49,804 nucleotides of DNA from Acetobacter senegalensis. Its GTDB lineage: Bacteria > Pseudomonadota > Alphaproteobacteria > Acetobacterales > Acetobacteraceae. The stretch is taken from assembly GCF_001580995.1 (NCBI RefSeq), contig NZ_LHZU01000120.1, forward strand, positions 1-49,804. The letters are read 5' to 3'. Below are positions 8,645 to 17,578 of this stretch, one piece after another (position 1 is the first letter of the stretch; every line of letters starts with the position of its first letter). The notes under the pieces were generated by a model that was given only the letters and a program-made list of their open reading frames with translations, ran no database searches and had not been told where the DNA came from. The translations under genes and the position numbers were made by a program.

Positions 8645-9037
8645 CAGTTTTCTCCCTTAGCTGCATATGCGCATACGCCAAATATGTTCGAGTTCTACTT
8701 TAAACTCATACCAATACCAATTCAGATAGCCATTTCCCCGCATCCTATGTGTTTTGCCCCGGGGTTTGACGGTGTGGATTACAGTATCAAGGACATACCG
8801 GATTAGGGATTGAATCATGTCCGCTTCTGGGAATGAGAAAATGTGCTTCATTCGTCCAAGATGAGGCGTCTGCCGCTGGTCTGCTCCGGCATCACTGAGC
8901 AGACCAGCGGTTAAGGGGGGACAACGGAATGTCCGACAAACGCCGGTGCGGCGATAACAACGGGCCTCAATACCTTGCAACATAATGATTATTGCGACAC
9001 AATACAAAATATATTCTCCTCATGAATGAGTTAAAAA
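8645..9037. other. Divergent intergenic region of the AT-rich defence block
   Basis: About 390 bases between the OLD gene and the ATPase gene. The middle is more GC-rich and contains a long perfect inverted repeat (separate entry). An open frame at 8657-9007 (minus) lacks recognisable domains and is probably chance. The stretch just before 9038 is very AT-rich and must carry the promoter of the plus-strand pair. Confidence 0.45.
8873..8910. repeat. 14-bp perfect inverted repeat
   Basis: CCGCTGGTCTGCTC (8873-8886) and its exact reverse complement (8897-8910) are separated by ten bases. There is no T-run after either side, so it is not a standard terminator. It could be a mobile-element end, a protein-binding site or a transcribed hairpin. 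Confidence 0.6.
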
Positions 9038-10546
9038 ATGTTAAAAGAAATACGAATAAGTAATTTTAAAGCATTCGGAAAATTACAAAAAATCCCTTTA
9101 GGGAAAATAACCTTGATATACGGGCCAAATTCTGCTGGAAAAAGCTCAATAATACAGTCTATATTACTAATGAAGCAATCTACTATACTCGAATCAACGC
9201 CGACAAGTGAAAATAAAGTTGTATTCCGAGGGGAAGACGTTGATTTAGGAAACTTCGAGTCAGCCATTTATAAGCATGATGTAACCAAGAAAATACGCAT
9301 TGGGTTTTCCTTCGATTCTCCAAATTCTCGAAGTGCGTCGACAAGGCACAATATTTCTCGGTCTGCATTAAAGAGCGTGGATGTAAGCATCAATACAATT
9401 CCGGATTCGGAAGAGGACAAAAATGGGGATGCTTGGATTGAAGAGATTGATTTCGGCATTTTCGACAAAACCACATCTCTTGTAAGAGTCGCTCAAACTG
9501 AAAATCCTGCAAAAGATTTAGATGATAACGTTAATACACTTTATAAAATAAAAAATTTAGATTCAGCCATTAATTTATCTAGAATGATATCATCAATAGA
9601 TAAAAATACAAATAATTCTAAAAAAAATAGCATGGGATCTAAATTTGATTTGCTTGGAAATCAAATAAATAAGATATGGAAGGAATTGAATTTTATTCCC
9701 ACGGCATCTATGCCAGGTCAGATACTATTAAATAAAAAATTGATTGAAAATCATAAAGAAATACTCGAATTAGGGCTTTTCGAACACCTTTTTATTGGTT
9801 CTCTTCCAATTGATTCCATTAGAAGGGGGTTGTTGGCGGAATTTGCAAACGTCTCATATCTAGGTCCTTTAAGAAGCCCTCCTGCTCGTCATTATATCGT
9901 ATCAGGTAGCGACAAAGGTTCGGTGGGGCAGCGCGGAGAACGGATGCCACAATTGCTTTATCGGCGAAAAAATAAATTGATCCCTCGCTTAAACGATCAA
10001 CTCGAGCAATTTCAAATTCCTTACAAGGTAAACGTCTCAAATGCTGGTGATAGTTTGACCGGTGACATTATAGCCATGTCTTTGACAGATGCTCACAATG
10101 TGGTGGTGAGCCCCTCAGATGTAGGTTTCGGGATTGGTCAGCTCATGCCAATCCTTGTTGAAGGCACTGTCTCAAGCGGTAAAACAATCTGTGTGGAACA
10201 GCCCGAAATCCATATTCATCCTCGATTGCAAGGACATTTGGCAGACTTCTTTTTCAATACATCCAAAGTTCACGGAGAAGAAAAAAAGAGTGGTAAAGCA
10301 GAACCTTTTGGGGGAAACCAATGGATTGTAGAGAGTCACAGTGAGGCATTAATTCTCAGACTACAAACTCTTATAAAAAAACAGAATATTCCACCTGACT
10401 TCGTGACAGTTTTATATGTTCAGCCAACGGACGAAGGTTCGCAGGTTTTGCATCTTCGGCTTGATACTGACGGTGAGTTTTTGGATGAGTGGCCCAACGG
10501 CTTTTTCGAAGAAAGCTTCCAAGAAATATTTATTAACAGGCGATAA
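9038..10546 (+). CDS. AAA ATPase with DUF3696-like C-terminus
   Basis: A 502-residue ABC/AAA-type ATPase of the RecF/OLD-like group. Walker A GPNSAGKS is at 29-36. SDVGFGIGQLMPIL is the signature-like segment. Walker B CVEQPEIHIHPRLQ has its acidic residues at about 387-390, and a later VESHSE switch follows. The C-terminus (DTDGEFLDEWPNGFFEES) matches the DUF3696 ending. There is no TOPRIM domain, so unlike OLD it has no built-in nuclease and probably drives the protein encoded next. Only one base separates its TAA (10544-10546) from the ATG of the partner gene. AT-rich composition suggests horizontal transfer. Confidence 0.85.
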   Translation: MLKEIRISNFKAFGKLQKIPLGKITLIYGPNSAGKSSIIQSILLMKQSTILESTPTSENKVVFRGEDVDLGNFESAIYKHDVTKKIRIGFSFDSPNSRSASTRHNISRSALKSVDVSINTIPDSEEDKNGDAWIEEIDFGIFDKTTSLVRVAQTENPAKDLDDNVNTLYKIKNLDSAINLSRMISSIDKNTNNSKKNSMGSKFDLLGNQINKIWKELNFIPTASMPGQILLNKKLIENHKEILELGLFEHLFIGSLPIDSIRRGLLAEFANVSYLGPLRSPPARHYIVSGSDKGSVGQRGERMPQLLYRRKNKLIPRLNDQLEQFQIPYKVNVSNAGDSLTGDIIAMSLTDAHNVVVSPSDVGFGIGQLMPILVEGTVSSGKTICVEQPEIHIHPRLQGHLADFFFNTSKVHGEEKKSGKAEPFGGNQWIVESHSEALILRLQTLIKKQNIPPDFVTVLYVQPTDEGSQVLHLRLDTDGEFLDEWPNGFFEESFQEIFINRR

Positions 10547-10547
10547 G

Positions 10548-11528
10548 ATGACCATTAGATTTGTTCTGCAGCCGTCTGCACTTTGGCCTCAACCTCAGCC
10601 CCATTCAGATCCGGCAAGAGAGAGATCTAATAACATTCGATTTTTAGAATTTTGGAAAAGATATGGGGTTTTTTTTATGAGTCCTAATAACGAGCCAATT
10701 ATTGAAGCTTTACAAGAAATGCCTATGGCAACACGAAAATTATGGAAAAATGCTTTGATAAGCGATTATTTTAGAAAATTTGAATGTGGTCACGAATATA
10801 CGGAAGACACTTTTTTTAATCAGCCATCATTATTGAGTTTTTCTCAAGATGTTGATATCGCATGTTTGGAAAACAGTACAATTTTACAATATTGCTCAGA
10901 CGATGAGTGGAGTGGATTCATTGAGGGAGACAATTTGGAGGTCTGCCGCTTTGATTGTATTGATACTTCAAAACATCTTACAAATCTTAAAATATTATGG
11001 GATGGAATTATCCCAATAGGTACTGAACGCGATAAAATTTGGACTGATCGCTTTCTCAGCTTGTCTTCTTTTGCGAAGCATATATCTATTATTGATCGAT
11101 ACTGTGGAAAATCTATATCTGAATGCTACTCGCAAGGTAGATTGTCAGGAGTTACTTACTTTATAAAACTGTTAAGTCAAATACCTGGAAAAATCAAAAC
11201 GAAAAGTGTATCTATATATACATCCAGAAGAGACACGGAGATTTCTGAAATATGTAAATTAATAGAGAAACAACTAAAAGTTAGTAAAAAGAACATTGGA
11301 TCTGTTAGATTATATGCTCTGAAAGATAGTGATTTTTCAAAAGTTGCTCACGATCGATTCCTTAGATTCGACAATATTATTACTTCCATTGGAAAAGGCA
11401 TATCTTTGTTTGAAAAATCTTCTTGCGAAGAGAATTTTTCATGTGCTATGCAAAGTGACGATGGCTCCTTCAGAAATAATATTGAAGGTGTATTGCAGAG
11501 ATGCTCCCAGAGCTATCAAATACTATAA
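10548..11528 (+). CDS. Partner of DUF3696 ATPase, possible PLD-like effector
   Basis: A 326-residue protein I cannot assign to a named family. The start is the ATG one base after the ATPase stop; an upstream in-frame extension would overlap the ATPase extensively. From about residue 165 it reads like a phospholipase-D-type alpha/beta fold: a strand ending IIDRYCG (181-187), a strand SVSIYTSRR (220-228), then AHDRFLRF (267-274) followed by a strand and SIGKG (280-284). In PLD-like and MIT-C-type domains the corresponding HDR-R plus IG-G segment is the active-site region, but here His-Asp-Arg replaces HxK, so activity is uncertain. Coupling and composition mark it as the second half of a two-gene conflict system; the effector role is inference. 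Confidence 0.6.
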   Translation: MTIRFVLQPSALWPQPQPHSDPARERSNNIRFLEFWKRYGVFFMSPNNEPIIEALQEMPMATRKLWKNALISDYFRKFECGHEYTEDTFFNQPSLLSFSQDVDIACLENSTILQYCSDDEWSGFIEGDNLEVCRFDCIDTSKHLTNLKILWDGIIPIGTERDKIWTDRFLSLSSFAKHISIIDRYCGKSISECYSQGRLSGVTYFIKLLSQIPGKIKTKSVSIYTSRRDTEISEICKLIEKQLKVSKKNIGSVRLYALKDSDFSKVAHDRFLRFDNIITSIGKGISLFEKSSCEENFSCAMQSDDGSFRNNIEGVLQRCSQSYQIL

Positions 11529-11668
11529 ATAACTCACAACATCTATTTTAATACATAAAAATTTCGTATTTTTTTGTCTGCTTTTTTCTTCGCGCTAGGC
11601 GTTGTGGACGACTGAAAAGAGGCGGATGCTGCCTGTCCGGTTTCATGGCATGATATTATCAACGTGTT
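11529..11668. other. Boundary between AT-rich defence block and GC-rich genes
   Basis: 140 bases between convergent genes. Composition changes sharply here from AT-rich to GC-rich. The string GAGGCGGATGCTGCCTGTC (about 11619-11637) resembles GAGGCGTCTGCTGCCTGTC at about 3952-3970, beside the IS630 remnant. No clear terminator hairpin is visible. Confidence 0.35.
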
Positions 11669-13150
11669 TCAATTCTTCATCAGTGTGGATGTTTCGGCTG
11701 CCATTCCTTTCAGGGCCATATCGATTACCGCCCAGTTCCCACTTTTTGCGGTAGCAGCGACGTAGCCATCGGGTCGCACCAGCCAGATGCCATTTTCATC
11801 CGGTGGCCGGCGCACTTCGGACATCAGTAAGGATGCATGACGCGCGATCATGGCCCGCGCTTCAGCACAGTCTCTGGCGGCAAGTATAAAGCGGGGAATA
11901 CCACCACCCTCAGAACCTCGTGCTGAAATCATCCGCTGTCCCGGTTGGGGGACACGCAATCCACGAGCGGAACCCACGTTGAGGGGGCTATCGGGATAAC
12001 CAATCATGATTCCGGAAAGCCGGTTGGCGATGGCGCGACGGATCACCGAAATGCAGAAAATCTGCTTTACAATAAAGTTGCGTACCTTCTGCGCCAGATG
12101 ACTTCTGAGCAGGACAATCCTGGTCATACGGCTGGAATCCGATAATATCTGCAGCGCTACACCGCTACGCTCGATACTGTAGCTATCCAGCAGGCACGGC
12201 CCTGCTTCCTGCTGCTCGACAAGCGCAAGCTTCCAGGCGAGATTGAAGGCATCCTGCATGCCCATGTTCATGCCCTGGCCACCGGCAGGGCTATGGATAT
12301 GGGCTGCATCGCCAGCCAGAAATACGCGACCCTTGCGATAGTTCCGGACCTTGCGTTCGTTGACCCCGAAATCCGACAGCCATACCGGATCGGACAGGGC
12401 GACCCCGCCCGGTCCCCGCCGGTCGACAGTTCTCTGCATTTCCTCAAGGTCCGGCGTATGCAGTGGAACCGAACCCAGATCGGCGATAATACGGTAACGG
12501 TCCCGCGATATCGGAAAAAACATGACAGCGCCGTCCGGGTGCCAGAAAATTGCCGGTTCGTCAGGCGAGATGGCAAGACCCGTCACATGCACATCAGCAA
12601 TAACAAAACCCGTGGGCAGCGTGTCTCCCTCGAATGCCAGGCCTAACCTGCTGCGAACAAAGGAATGTGCCCCATCGCACCCGATGAGCCACGCAGCTTC
12701 CAGGCTCTCGATCCTGCCTCCAGCATGCCTAAGTGTGCATGAAACATCGTCATCCCTGTTAACGAAGTCCGTCAGTTCAGTTCCGCGTTCGACAGTCTTA
12801 CCAAAAGTCCTGAGATGTTCTTCCAGTAACCGCTCGGTTTCCGATTGTGGAATCAGTAGCAGGTAATTGAAAGAAGAGGTGATCGTCCCGAACGGGATCC
12901 GGGCAAGTGTCCTGTTGCCAGCGTGAATGCTGACAGCGTTTGCACATAGCCCGGTGGCCATAAACGCATCCGCACAGCCCGCTGCGTCAAGCAGTTCCAG
13001 TGTGCGGGGCCAGACGGCTAGGGCTCGGGACTGGGTGGTGCGGGCCGGCAACCTGTCGATAACCCTGACAGGCGTCCCGTACCGGGCCAGTTCGGCGGCC
13101 ATGGTCAGGCCGACAGGCCCTGCACCGATAACGAGAACGGGCTTCGACAT
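11669..13150 (-). CDS. FAD-dependent aromatic-ring monooxygenase
   Basis: A 493-residue class A flavoprotein monooxygenase of the FAD_binding_3 type (PheA/MhpA-like). The N-terminal dinucleotide fold is VLVIGAGPVGLT (residues 5-16). The DG motif is GCDGAHSFVRSRLG and the GD motif VFLAGDAAHIHSPAGGQG, the three FAD-contacting signatures of the family. It would hydroxylate an aromatic or polyketide-like substrate using NAD(P)H; the substrate cannot be read from sequence. It stands alone, with no dioxygenase or other catabolic genes nearby, so its pathway is unclear. Confidence 0.9.
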   Translation of the reverse strand: MSKPVLVIGAGPVGLTMAAELARYGTPVRVIDRLPARTTQSRALAVWPRTLELLDAAGCADAFMATGLCANAVSIHAGNRTLARIPFGTITSSFNYLLLIPQSETERLLEEHLRTFGKTVERGTELTDFVNRDDDVSCTLRHAGGRIESLEAAWLIGCDGAHSFVRSRLGLAFEGDTLPTGFVIADVHVTGLAISPDEPAIFWHPDGAVMFFPISRDRYRIIADLGSVPLHTPDLEEMQRTVDRRGPGGVALSDPVWLSDFGVNERKVRNYRKGRVFLAGDAAHIHSPAGGQGMNMGMQDAFNLAWKLALVEQQEAGPCLLDSYSIERSGVALQILSDSSRMTRIVLLRSHLAQKVRNFIVKQIFCISVIRRAIANRLSGIMIGYPDSPLNVGSARGLRVPQPGQRMISARGSEGGGIPRFILAARDCAEARAMIARHASLLMSEVRRPPDENGIWLVRPDGYVAATAKSGNWAVIDMALKGMAAETSTLMKN

Positions 13151-13326
13151 GGTTTTTATCCAAAGGAACAGACCTGTCCGGACATACGGGCAGGCGTCAT
13201 CATTTTAACGCCAGACGTATCCTGCCTGTTCCTGTTTGCTCAGATGTAATAGATCGCATGATTTCAATGACCGCTTTGCCGGTCGGGCAATCGTCTTCCG
13301 GACGGCGGAAATGAGGCGAAAGCGGC

Positions 13327-13770
13327 CTATTTCCGGAGCATGGTGATCCCGAGTTCGTGCCACATCCACCCGAAATCGTAGGCAACCCCCGCGCCGTCAT
13401 TTTTCCGGGCGCGCGCCATCAGGCTCTGGCCGGGTCGGATGTCCGAAACTTCATACAGGCTCATGACCGAAGCCCTGAGCGCACGCATATAGGCGCTGTT
13501 GCGCGGCCCTTCCTTCCAGCCCCGGCGTTTCAGATAGACGTCAACGATGTTCCGACCATCGTCCCGGTCCTGCCCGAGAAAATCCTCGAAGGCACAGCCC
13601 CACAGCGTCATGGCGACGTCGGGACCGATCATCTCCGCCAGATCCTCGAACGTGATGTCGCCCGCTTCCAGCGCCGGACCGATGTGATCGCCAAGCACTT
13701 CCGCGAAACGGTCCTGCCAGTCATCCTGACCGAGATATCTGATCAGTCCCGTGAGTTCGTCTGCGGCCAT
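13327..13770 (-). CDS. Conserved hypothetical protein, possibly truncated
   Basis: A 147-residue mostly helical acidic protein. I cannot name its family with confidence. The central part (AMTLWGCAFEDFL and YLKRRGWKEG) has the feel of a conserved alphaproteobacterial hypothetical that is usually longer. The last 35 residues look unlike the rest, so the C-terminus may have been lost or replaced. It is the last gene before the terminator and the element end. Confidence 0.45.
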   Translation of the reverse strand: MAADELTGLIRYLGQDDWQDRFAEVLGDHIGPALEAGDITFEDLAEMIGPDVAMTLWGCAFEDFLGQDRDDGRNIVDVYLKRRGWKEGPRNSAYMRALRASVMSLYEVSDIRPGQSLMARARKNDGAGVAYDFGWMWHELGITMLRK

Positions 13771-13959
13771 GAGGCTTTCCTGATACTCCAGTTATGGACA
13801 GCAAGACTGTCCTGACTCGACAAGGCAGGATCATACCCTGAAACAGGCAGCGGGATGCCCCTTCCCACCTTCACGCATTTGTGACATTCGACAAAAATGC
13901 GCCGGATTACCTTTCCGTCTGTTTCCTATGTGTTTCCTGCGTTGTGTTTCAGGCACAAA

Positions 13960-13985
13960 AAAAGCCACCCTTGAGGGTGGCTTTT
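13960..13985 (-). terminator. Intrinsic terminator, probably the native tRNA-fMet terminator
   Basis: AAAAGCCACCC, loop TTGA, GGGTGGCTTTT: a perfect hairpin with A/T flanks, strongest on the minus strand where the stem is followed by seven T residues. It lies 27 bases left of the element end. If the element were excised, the repeat at 14012 would be fused to the tRNA gene on the right, and this terminator would sit directly behind the tRNA 3' end. Confidence 0.85.
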
Positions 13986-14011
13986 CTCTTGTCTTTTCAG
14001 ACGTTTATGCT

Positions 14012-14025
14012 TGGTTGCGGGGGCA
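14012..14025. repeat. attL core, direct repeat of tRNA-fMet 3' end
   Basis: TGGTTGCGGGGGCA, identical and in the same orientation to 49766-49779, where it is the reverse complement of the tRNA 3' end including CCA. It marks the distal end of a 35.75-kb element. A short hairpin (CGGGGGC, ACGCA, GCCCCCG; 14019-14037) overlaps it. Confidence 0.75.
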
Positions 14026-14117
14026 CGCAGCCCCCGATACCGACAATCACTAATGTTTGCTGTTTAGTCGTGACGCTTACTCACAAAAATATAATGGAAA
14101 CAGCCGTATAACTCTGG

Positions 14118-16580
14118 TCAAGAAGCGGGAACTGCTACAGCCAGCTTATTGGCGATTGCTGTATAAAGGTCGACTTCCGCGCCAGGCGCACGGATCGACA
14201 CCAGAAGTGCGTATCGTACCGACCGATCCCAGCGCTGCAAACCAGGCTTCTCTTTCCACCAGCCACTGACCGGGAACACACCAACAGCATCACGCTCCGC
14301 AAGTGCGGCCGCACTTCCACGCCATATATCGGAGTGGATTGAGCCACGATCCCGTATCGAGCCCAATACCCAATTGTCTCCTCCAGGCGCGCTCCCCATT
14401 GCACCAGCTTCCTCCGCCTCGGCAGCCTTATTAGTGCGTGTCCGGAACTGCTGAAGACTTTCGAGGGAGCGTTTCACAGCAAAACGAAGAGCATGGGAAG
14501 CATAACGATGCCTTCGCGTCCAACCTCTTTCGCCAGGATTAGGCTCAACAAAGTAAGATAGGGTCACTCTCAATTCCACATCTTGATCACCGAGCGCAAG
14601 CAACTCATCACGCGGCCACGGTAGATGATGTAAATTCATATCCCTTGTTTTAATGTTTGAGCCGTCTTTTCGGAAGGGTAGTAGAGCGTCCTCCACCATG
14701 AGAGTCGCATCATTTAGGGCACTCATCAACGCTCGTCCAAGATCTGGTACACCCCAGCCATAACGACGCAACATCGCCATCTTCTGCGTCTGATTGACGG
14801 CGGCATTAAAGCGACCTTGCATTGCCGGTGTCCACTCAGCCGAATGAACCACCAATCCTCGTACCGTCTCCGGCCACAGTTCAGGCCTGGCGGCGATAAT
14901 ACCAGCCGATAGATTAGCCGCTAAGGCCGCTGCCGCACTGGTATCACCAAATACGTCAAACAAGCGAACATTCGGCCGAAAATGCGTTGTAATGAGTTGA
15001 AGATCGTCGATTGCCGAGGCCGGATTAACTCCGTCATAGGCAAGGTTACCGCCCTCGAAAACCACATCGGGACGGATCGGCCACTGCCGATCCCATATTC
15101 CTGACGTGCGACTAGTTGGTGCCAAGTCTCCCGCAGGTGCAATAGCTTCCCAGCCGGCATAGTCCGGATGCGTAATGGTAATTTTATCCGTGTAAGCGCC
15201 AGCGACAAGCGCATTCCATGCTTGAGCTGGGCTTTCAACCTCTGCAAGGTCATTCGCGTCAGGATATTCCGCAGCGACAATATCGCCTCGCAAGTTTCCT
15301 GCCGCCAAAACTATTAAACGACGATGAATCCCGTTGCCATAACAAAGCTGATCGATAGCCGCTGACCATGAAGAAGGACGGCCACGTCCCAAGCCGATGT
15401 CACTAGTCACCGCCATGCAAAACACGCGCCGTCGGCGCGGTGCACACGTCTCTGCCTTGGTGATCCCTACCTCTGTTATGGCACCATAAAGTTCAGGATC
15501 ATTCTGATCACTGGGCGACAAAATCTTCACGGACTCCAAACGGTGCTGCAAATTGATGGCAGCGTTTTCACTCAGTGCCGCTTCGAGATCCCCATACAAC
15601 GCGACGCCAGCCATTGCAGTGCCATGGCCGTTCCAAAAAGCACTGTCCCCCACGCCCCATGAATTATCGTAAGCGTGCTGATCCGCAGGATCGAGGCCTG
15701 GCGCAATGAGAACGTGCCCTTGGGTCGTCCCGCTATCGAGAACACAGACCGCAGGTGCCAGAATTGATGGCGGGTTGACCCGCTCAGCAAGTTCGGCCGC
15801 CCATTCAACCTGCTCAACGGCACCCATTTCAAGAAATAGCGATGGAGTATCCTTCGCAATCCTTAATTCAGCGATTGCATCGGTATTTCCAACCAACCGC
15901 ACCATTGTGGCTTCGTTCGCAAGTACCAGCACAACGTCCCGTTCTGGAAAGCTGATTATGTGCTCTTTCAGAACGACATTCAGGCGTTCCGCAACCGCCC
16001 GAAATGTCCCAAGTCTATCTTCACGCAACCACACTTCCCACCAAGCCTGACGCTCGGCCTGAGGAAACAACGTCATATCATCGGTAAAAAGAGAACGAAG
16101 AGCAGCCAAACGAATATCTTCAATCCGAGCAACAAGAGCTTCGTTTTTTGGCTTGCCCGTTTTTGTGTCCTCGTCGCGATAGGCCTCGATCTTCTTGACA
16201 AAAAAATCAGCAGACTTTTCCGGCACAAATACCGTGGCTGAAATCAGATCTTCTCCGTCCTCGGGCAGTCTTACCGCAACTAATTCGATCGACTTGGGTT
16301 TATTCTCCAACCCGTCTACAGCAGCTCGCTCGGCTGCGGGAATCTCAAACTCCAGGTAAAAACCACGCTCGCCCTCGGCTACGGCCTCATCGCGCGTTGC
16401 CAACTTACGGCGAGCCTCTGAGAGCGCATTACCAATAGCCTGTTCAAGCTTATGGGCATGCGCGGCCCGAACTCGTGCAGGCGGCAAGCCTGAGTCTCCT
16501 CGCTTCGGCGAAGTATAAAGTTCTTTCTCTCCGCCCCCTTCCATATACAGGTGCGGTCGATCTCGCTTCATATCCACCAT
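14118..16580 (-). CDS. ietS: IetS subtilisin-like serine protease
   Basis: An 820-residue S8 (subtilase) protease. The catalytic triad is complete: Asp282 in CVLDSGTTQGH, His319 in NGHGTAMAG, Ser548 in FGDTSAAAAL. The first 270 residues and the last 230 are outside the protease core, and no signal peptide is seen, so it should act in the cytoplasm. It starts 14 bases after the AAA ATPase gene. The ATPase-subtilase pair is known as IetAS, described for Ti-plasmid stability and incompatibility and later shown to be anti-phage. Here it is the first gene inside the left end of the ICE, a typical cargo position. Confidence 0.88.
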   Translation of the reverse strand: MVDMKRDRPHLYMEGGGEKELYTSPKRGDSGLPPARVRAAHAHKLEQAIGNALSEARRKLATRDEAVAEGERGFYLEFEIPAAERAAVDGLENKPKSIELVAVRLPEDGEDLISATVFVPEKSADFFVKKIEAYRDEDTKTGKPKNEALVARIEDIRLAALRSLFTDDMTLFPQAERQAWWEVWLREDRLGTFRAVAERLNVVLKEHIISFPERDVVLVLANEATMVRLVGNTDAIAELRIAKDTPSLFLEMGAVEQVEWAAELAERVNPPSILAPAVCVLDSGTTQGHVLIAPGLDPADQHAYDNSWGVGDSAFWNGHGTAMAGVALYGDLEAALSENAAINLQHRLESVKILSPSDQNDPELYGAITEVGITKAETCAPRRRRVFCMAVTSDIGLGRGRPSSWSAAIDQLCYGNGIHRRLIVLAAGNLRGDIVAAEYPDANDLAEVESPAQAWNALVAGAYTDKITITHPDYAGWEAIAPAGDLAPTSRTSGIWDRQWPIRPDVVFEGGNLAYDGVNPASAIDDLQLITTHFRPNVRLFDVFGDTSAAAALAANLSAGIIAARPELWPETVRGLVVHSAEWTPAMQGRFNAAVNQTQKMAMLRRYGWGVPDLGRALMSALNDATLMVEDALLPFRKDGSNIKTRDMNLHHLPWPRDELLALGDQDVELRVTLSYFVEPNPGERGWTRRHRYASHALRFAVKRSLESLQQFRTRTNKAAEAEEAGAMGSAPGGDNWVLGSIRDRGSIHSDIWRGSAAALAERDAVGVFPVSGWWKEKPGLQRWDRSVRYALLVSIRAPGAEVDLYTAIANKLAVAVPAS

Positions 16581-16594
16581 AGCGCTCTAAAAAA

Positions 16595-17578
16595 TCAAAA
16601 CGTAGCCGCCTTACGCTCCGCGAGCGCAGCGAGCAGCATAGATTGGTCAACATTCTCGGTTCCACCAAGAACGGCCATCTTGGCCGCATCCTCTGCGGCA
16701 CGAGCGATCTCCGCCTGACTGAGACCATCTGTGGCTTTAAGCACTTGATCCCAATTGATCAATTTCAATTTAAATGTCGCCAAATGTGATTCCAGAATTC
16801 CGCGCGCGATCTTAGTATCTGGCAGCCCATAAGTAATTACATCATCAAATCGACGAAATAGTGCCTTATCGAGCAGCTCAGGATGGTTTGTTGCCGCCAC
16901 TATGAGACTCGGCCCATCATCGTTCTCGATGAATTGAAGAAATGAATTAAGTACACGTCGGATTTCGCCAACGTCATTTGGGCCAGCGCGCTGAGCACCG
17001 ACAGCGTCAAATTCATCAAAGAAGTAGACACCGCGCTGAACGGCAATGGCATCGAACACTAGTCTAAGGCGGCTTGCCGTCTCCCCCATCAGCTTCCCGA
17101 TTAACCCGTCATAAAGGACTGTAAACAATGGCAACTTAAGTTCGCCTGCCAAGACGGCAGCCGTCATGGTTTTACCGGAGCCTGGCGGCCCAACAAGAAG
17201 GATCTTTCGACGGGGAGTAAGCCCCCGCGCACGAAGCCGCTCCTGTTGACGTTGTTCCGTCAGCACTCGGCGAATTCGTTCTCCGAGTGCTGGTGTCAGC
17301 ACCATGCTGTTGAGGCGAATGTTAGAATAACGCGCAGAAAGAAGGTTTGTAAGTTCGCCCTTAGGTTGCGCGATAGGCACGGGGCCAGCACCGCGTCGGG
17401 CAACTGTCGCGTCTTTACCTTTTGCTGCCTCAACCAACTCTCGCAATTCCTGCGCAAGCTTGCCATGCCCTTGACGCGCCTCGTGAGCGGCCAATTGCGT
17501 CGCAACGGAGAGAAAGCGTTGCTCGTCTCCAGCGATATGGCTTTGCAGCAGGGCAACGATGTGACGCGCAGTGGTCAT
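16595..17578 (-). CDS. ietA: IetA AAA ATPase
   Basis: A 327-residue AAA+ ATPase (FtsH/spastin-like core). Walker A is GPPGSGKT at 130-137, Walker B VYFFDEFDAVG at about 184-194, sensor 1 VAATNHPELL at about 227-236, and LFRRFDDVI gives a probable arginine finger. The N-terminal 120 residues are helical and probably bind substrate. It forms an operon with ietS (14-nt gap). Family knowledge: the ATPase and the protease are both needed for defence; the target is unknown. It is transcribed in the same direction as the trb operon but separated from it by 190 bp. Confidence 0.88.
   Translation of the reverse strand: MTTARHIVALLQSHIAGDEQRFLSVATQLAAHEARQGHGKLAQELRELVEAAKGKDATVARRGAGPVPIAQPKGELTNLLSARYSNIRLNSMVLTPALGERIRRVLTEQRQQERLRARGLTPRRKILLVGPPGSGKTMTAAVLAGELKLPLFTVLYDGLIGKLMGETASRLRLVFDAIAVQRGVYFFDEFDAVGAQRAGPNDVGEIRRVLNSFLQFIENDDGPSLIVAATNHPELLDKALFRRFDDVITYGLPDTKIARGILESHLATFKLKLINWDQVLKATDGLSQAEIARAAEDAAKMAVLGGTENVDQSMLLAALAERKAATF

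Larger units (their letters stand above)
13771..14117. other. Junction region: host terminator and element left end
   Basis: About 350 bases without a gene. It contains the intrinsic terminator at 13960-13985, then the 14-bp direct repeat at 14012-14025 that marks the left end of the integrated element, then about 90 bases of element DNA before the IetS stop codon. Confidence 0.7.

Noticed and set aside
8657..9007. A 116-codon minus-strand frame between the OLD and ATPase genes
   Set aside because: No recognisable domain, mixed composition, and it spans the inverted repeat; probably chance or mobile-element debris.
7061..11528. Gabija or Septu system
   Set aside because: There is no UvrD-like helicase next to the OLD gene and no HNH nuclease next to the DUF3696 ATPase, so neither named system fits.
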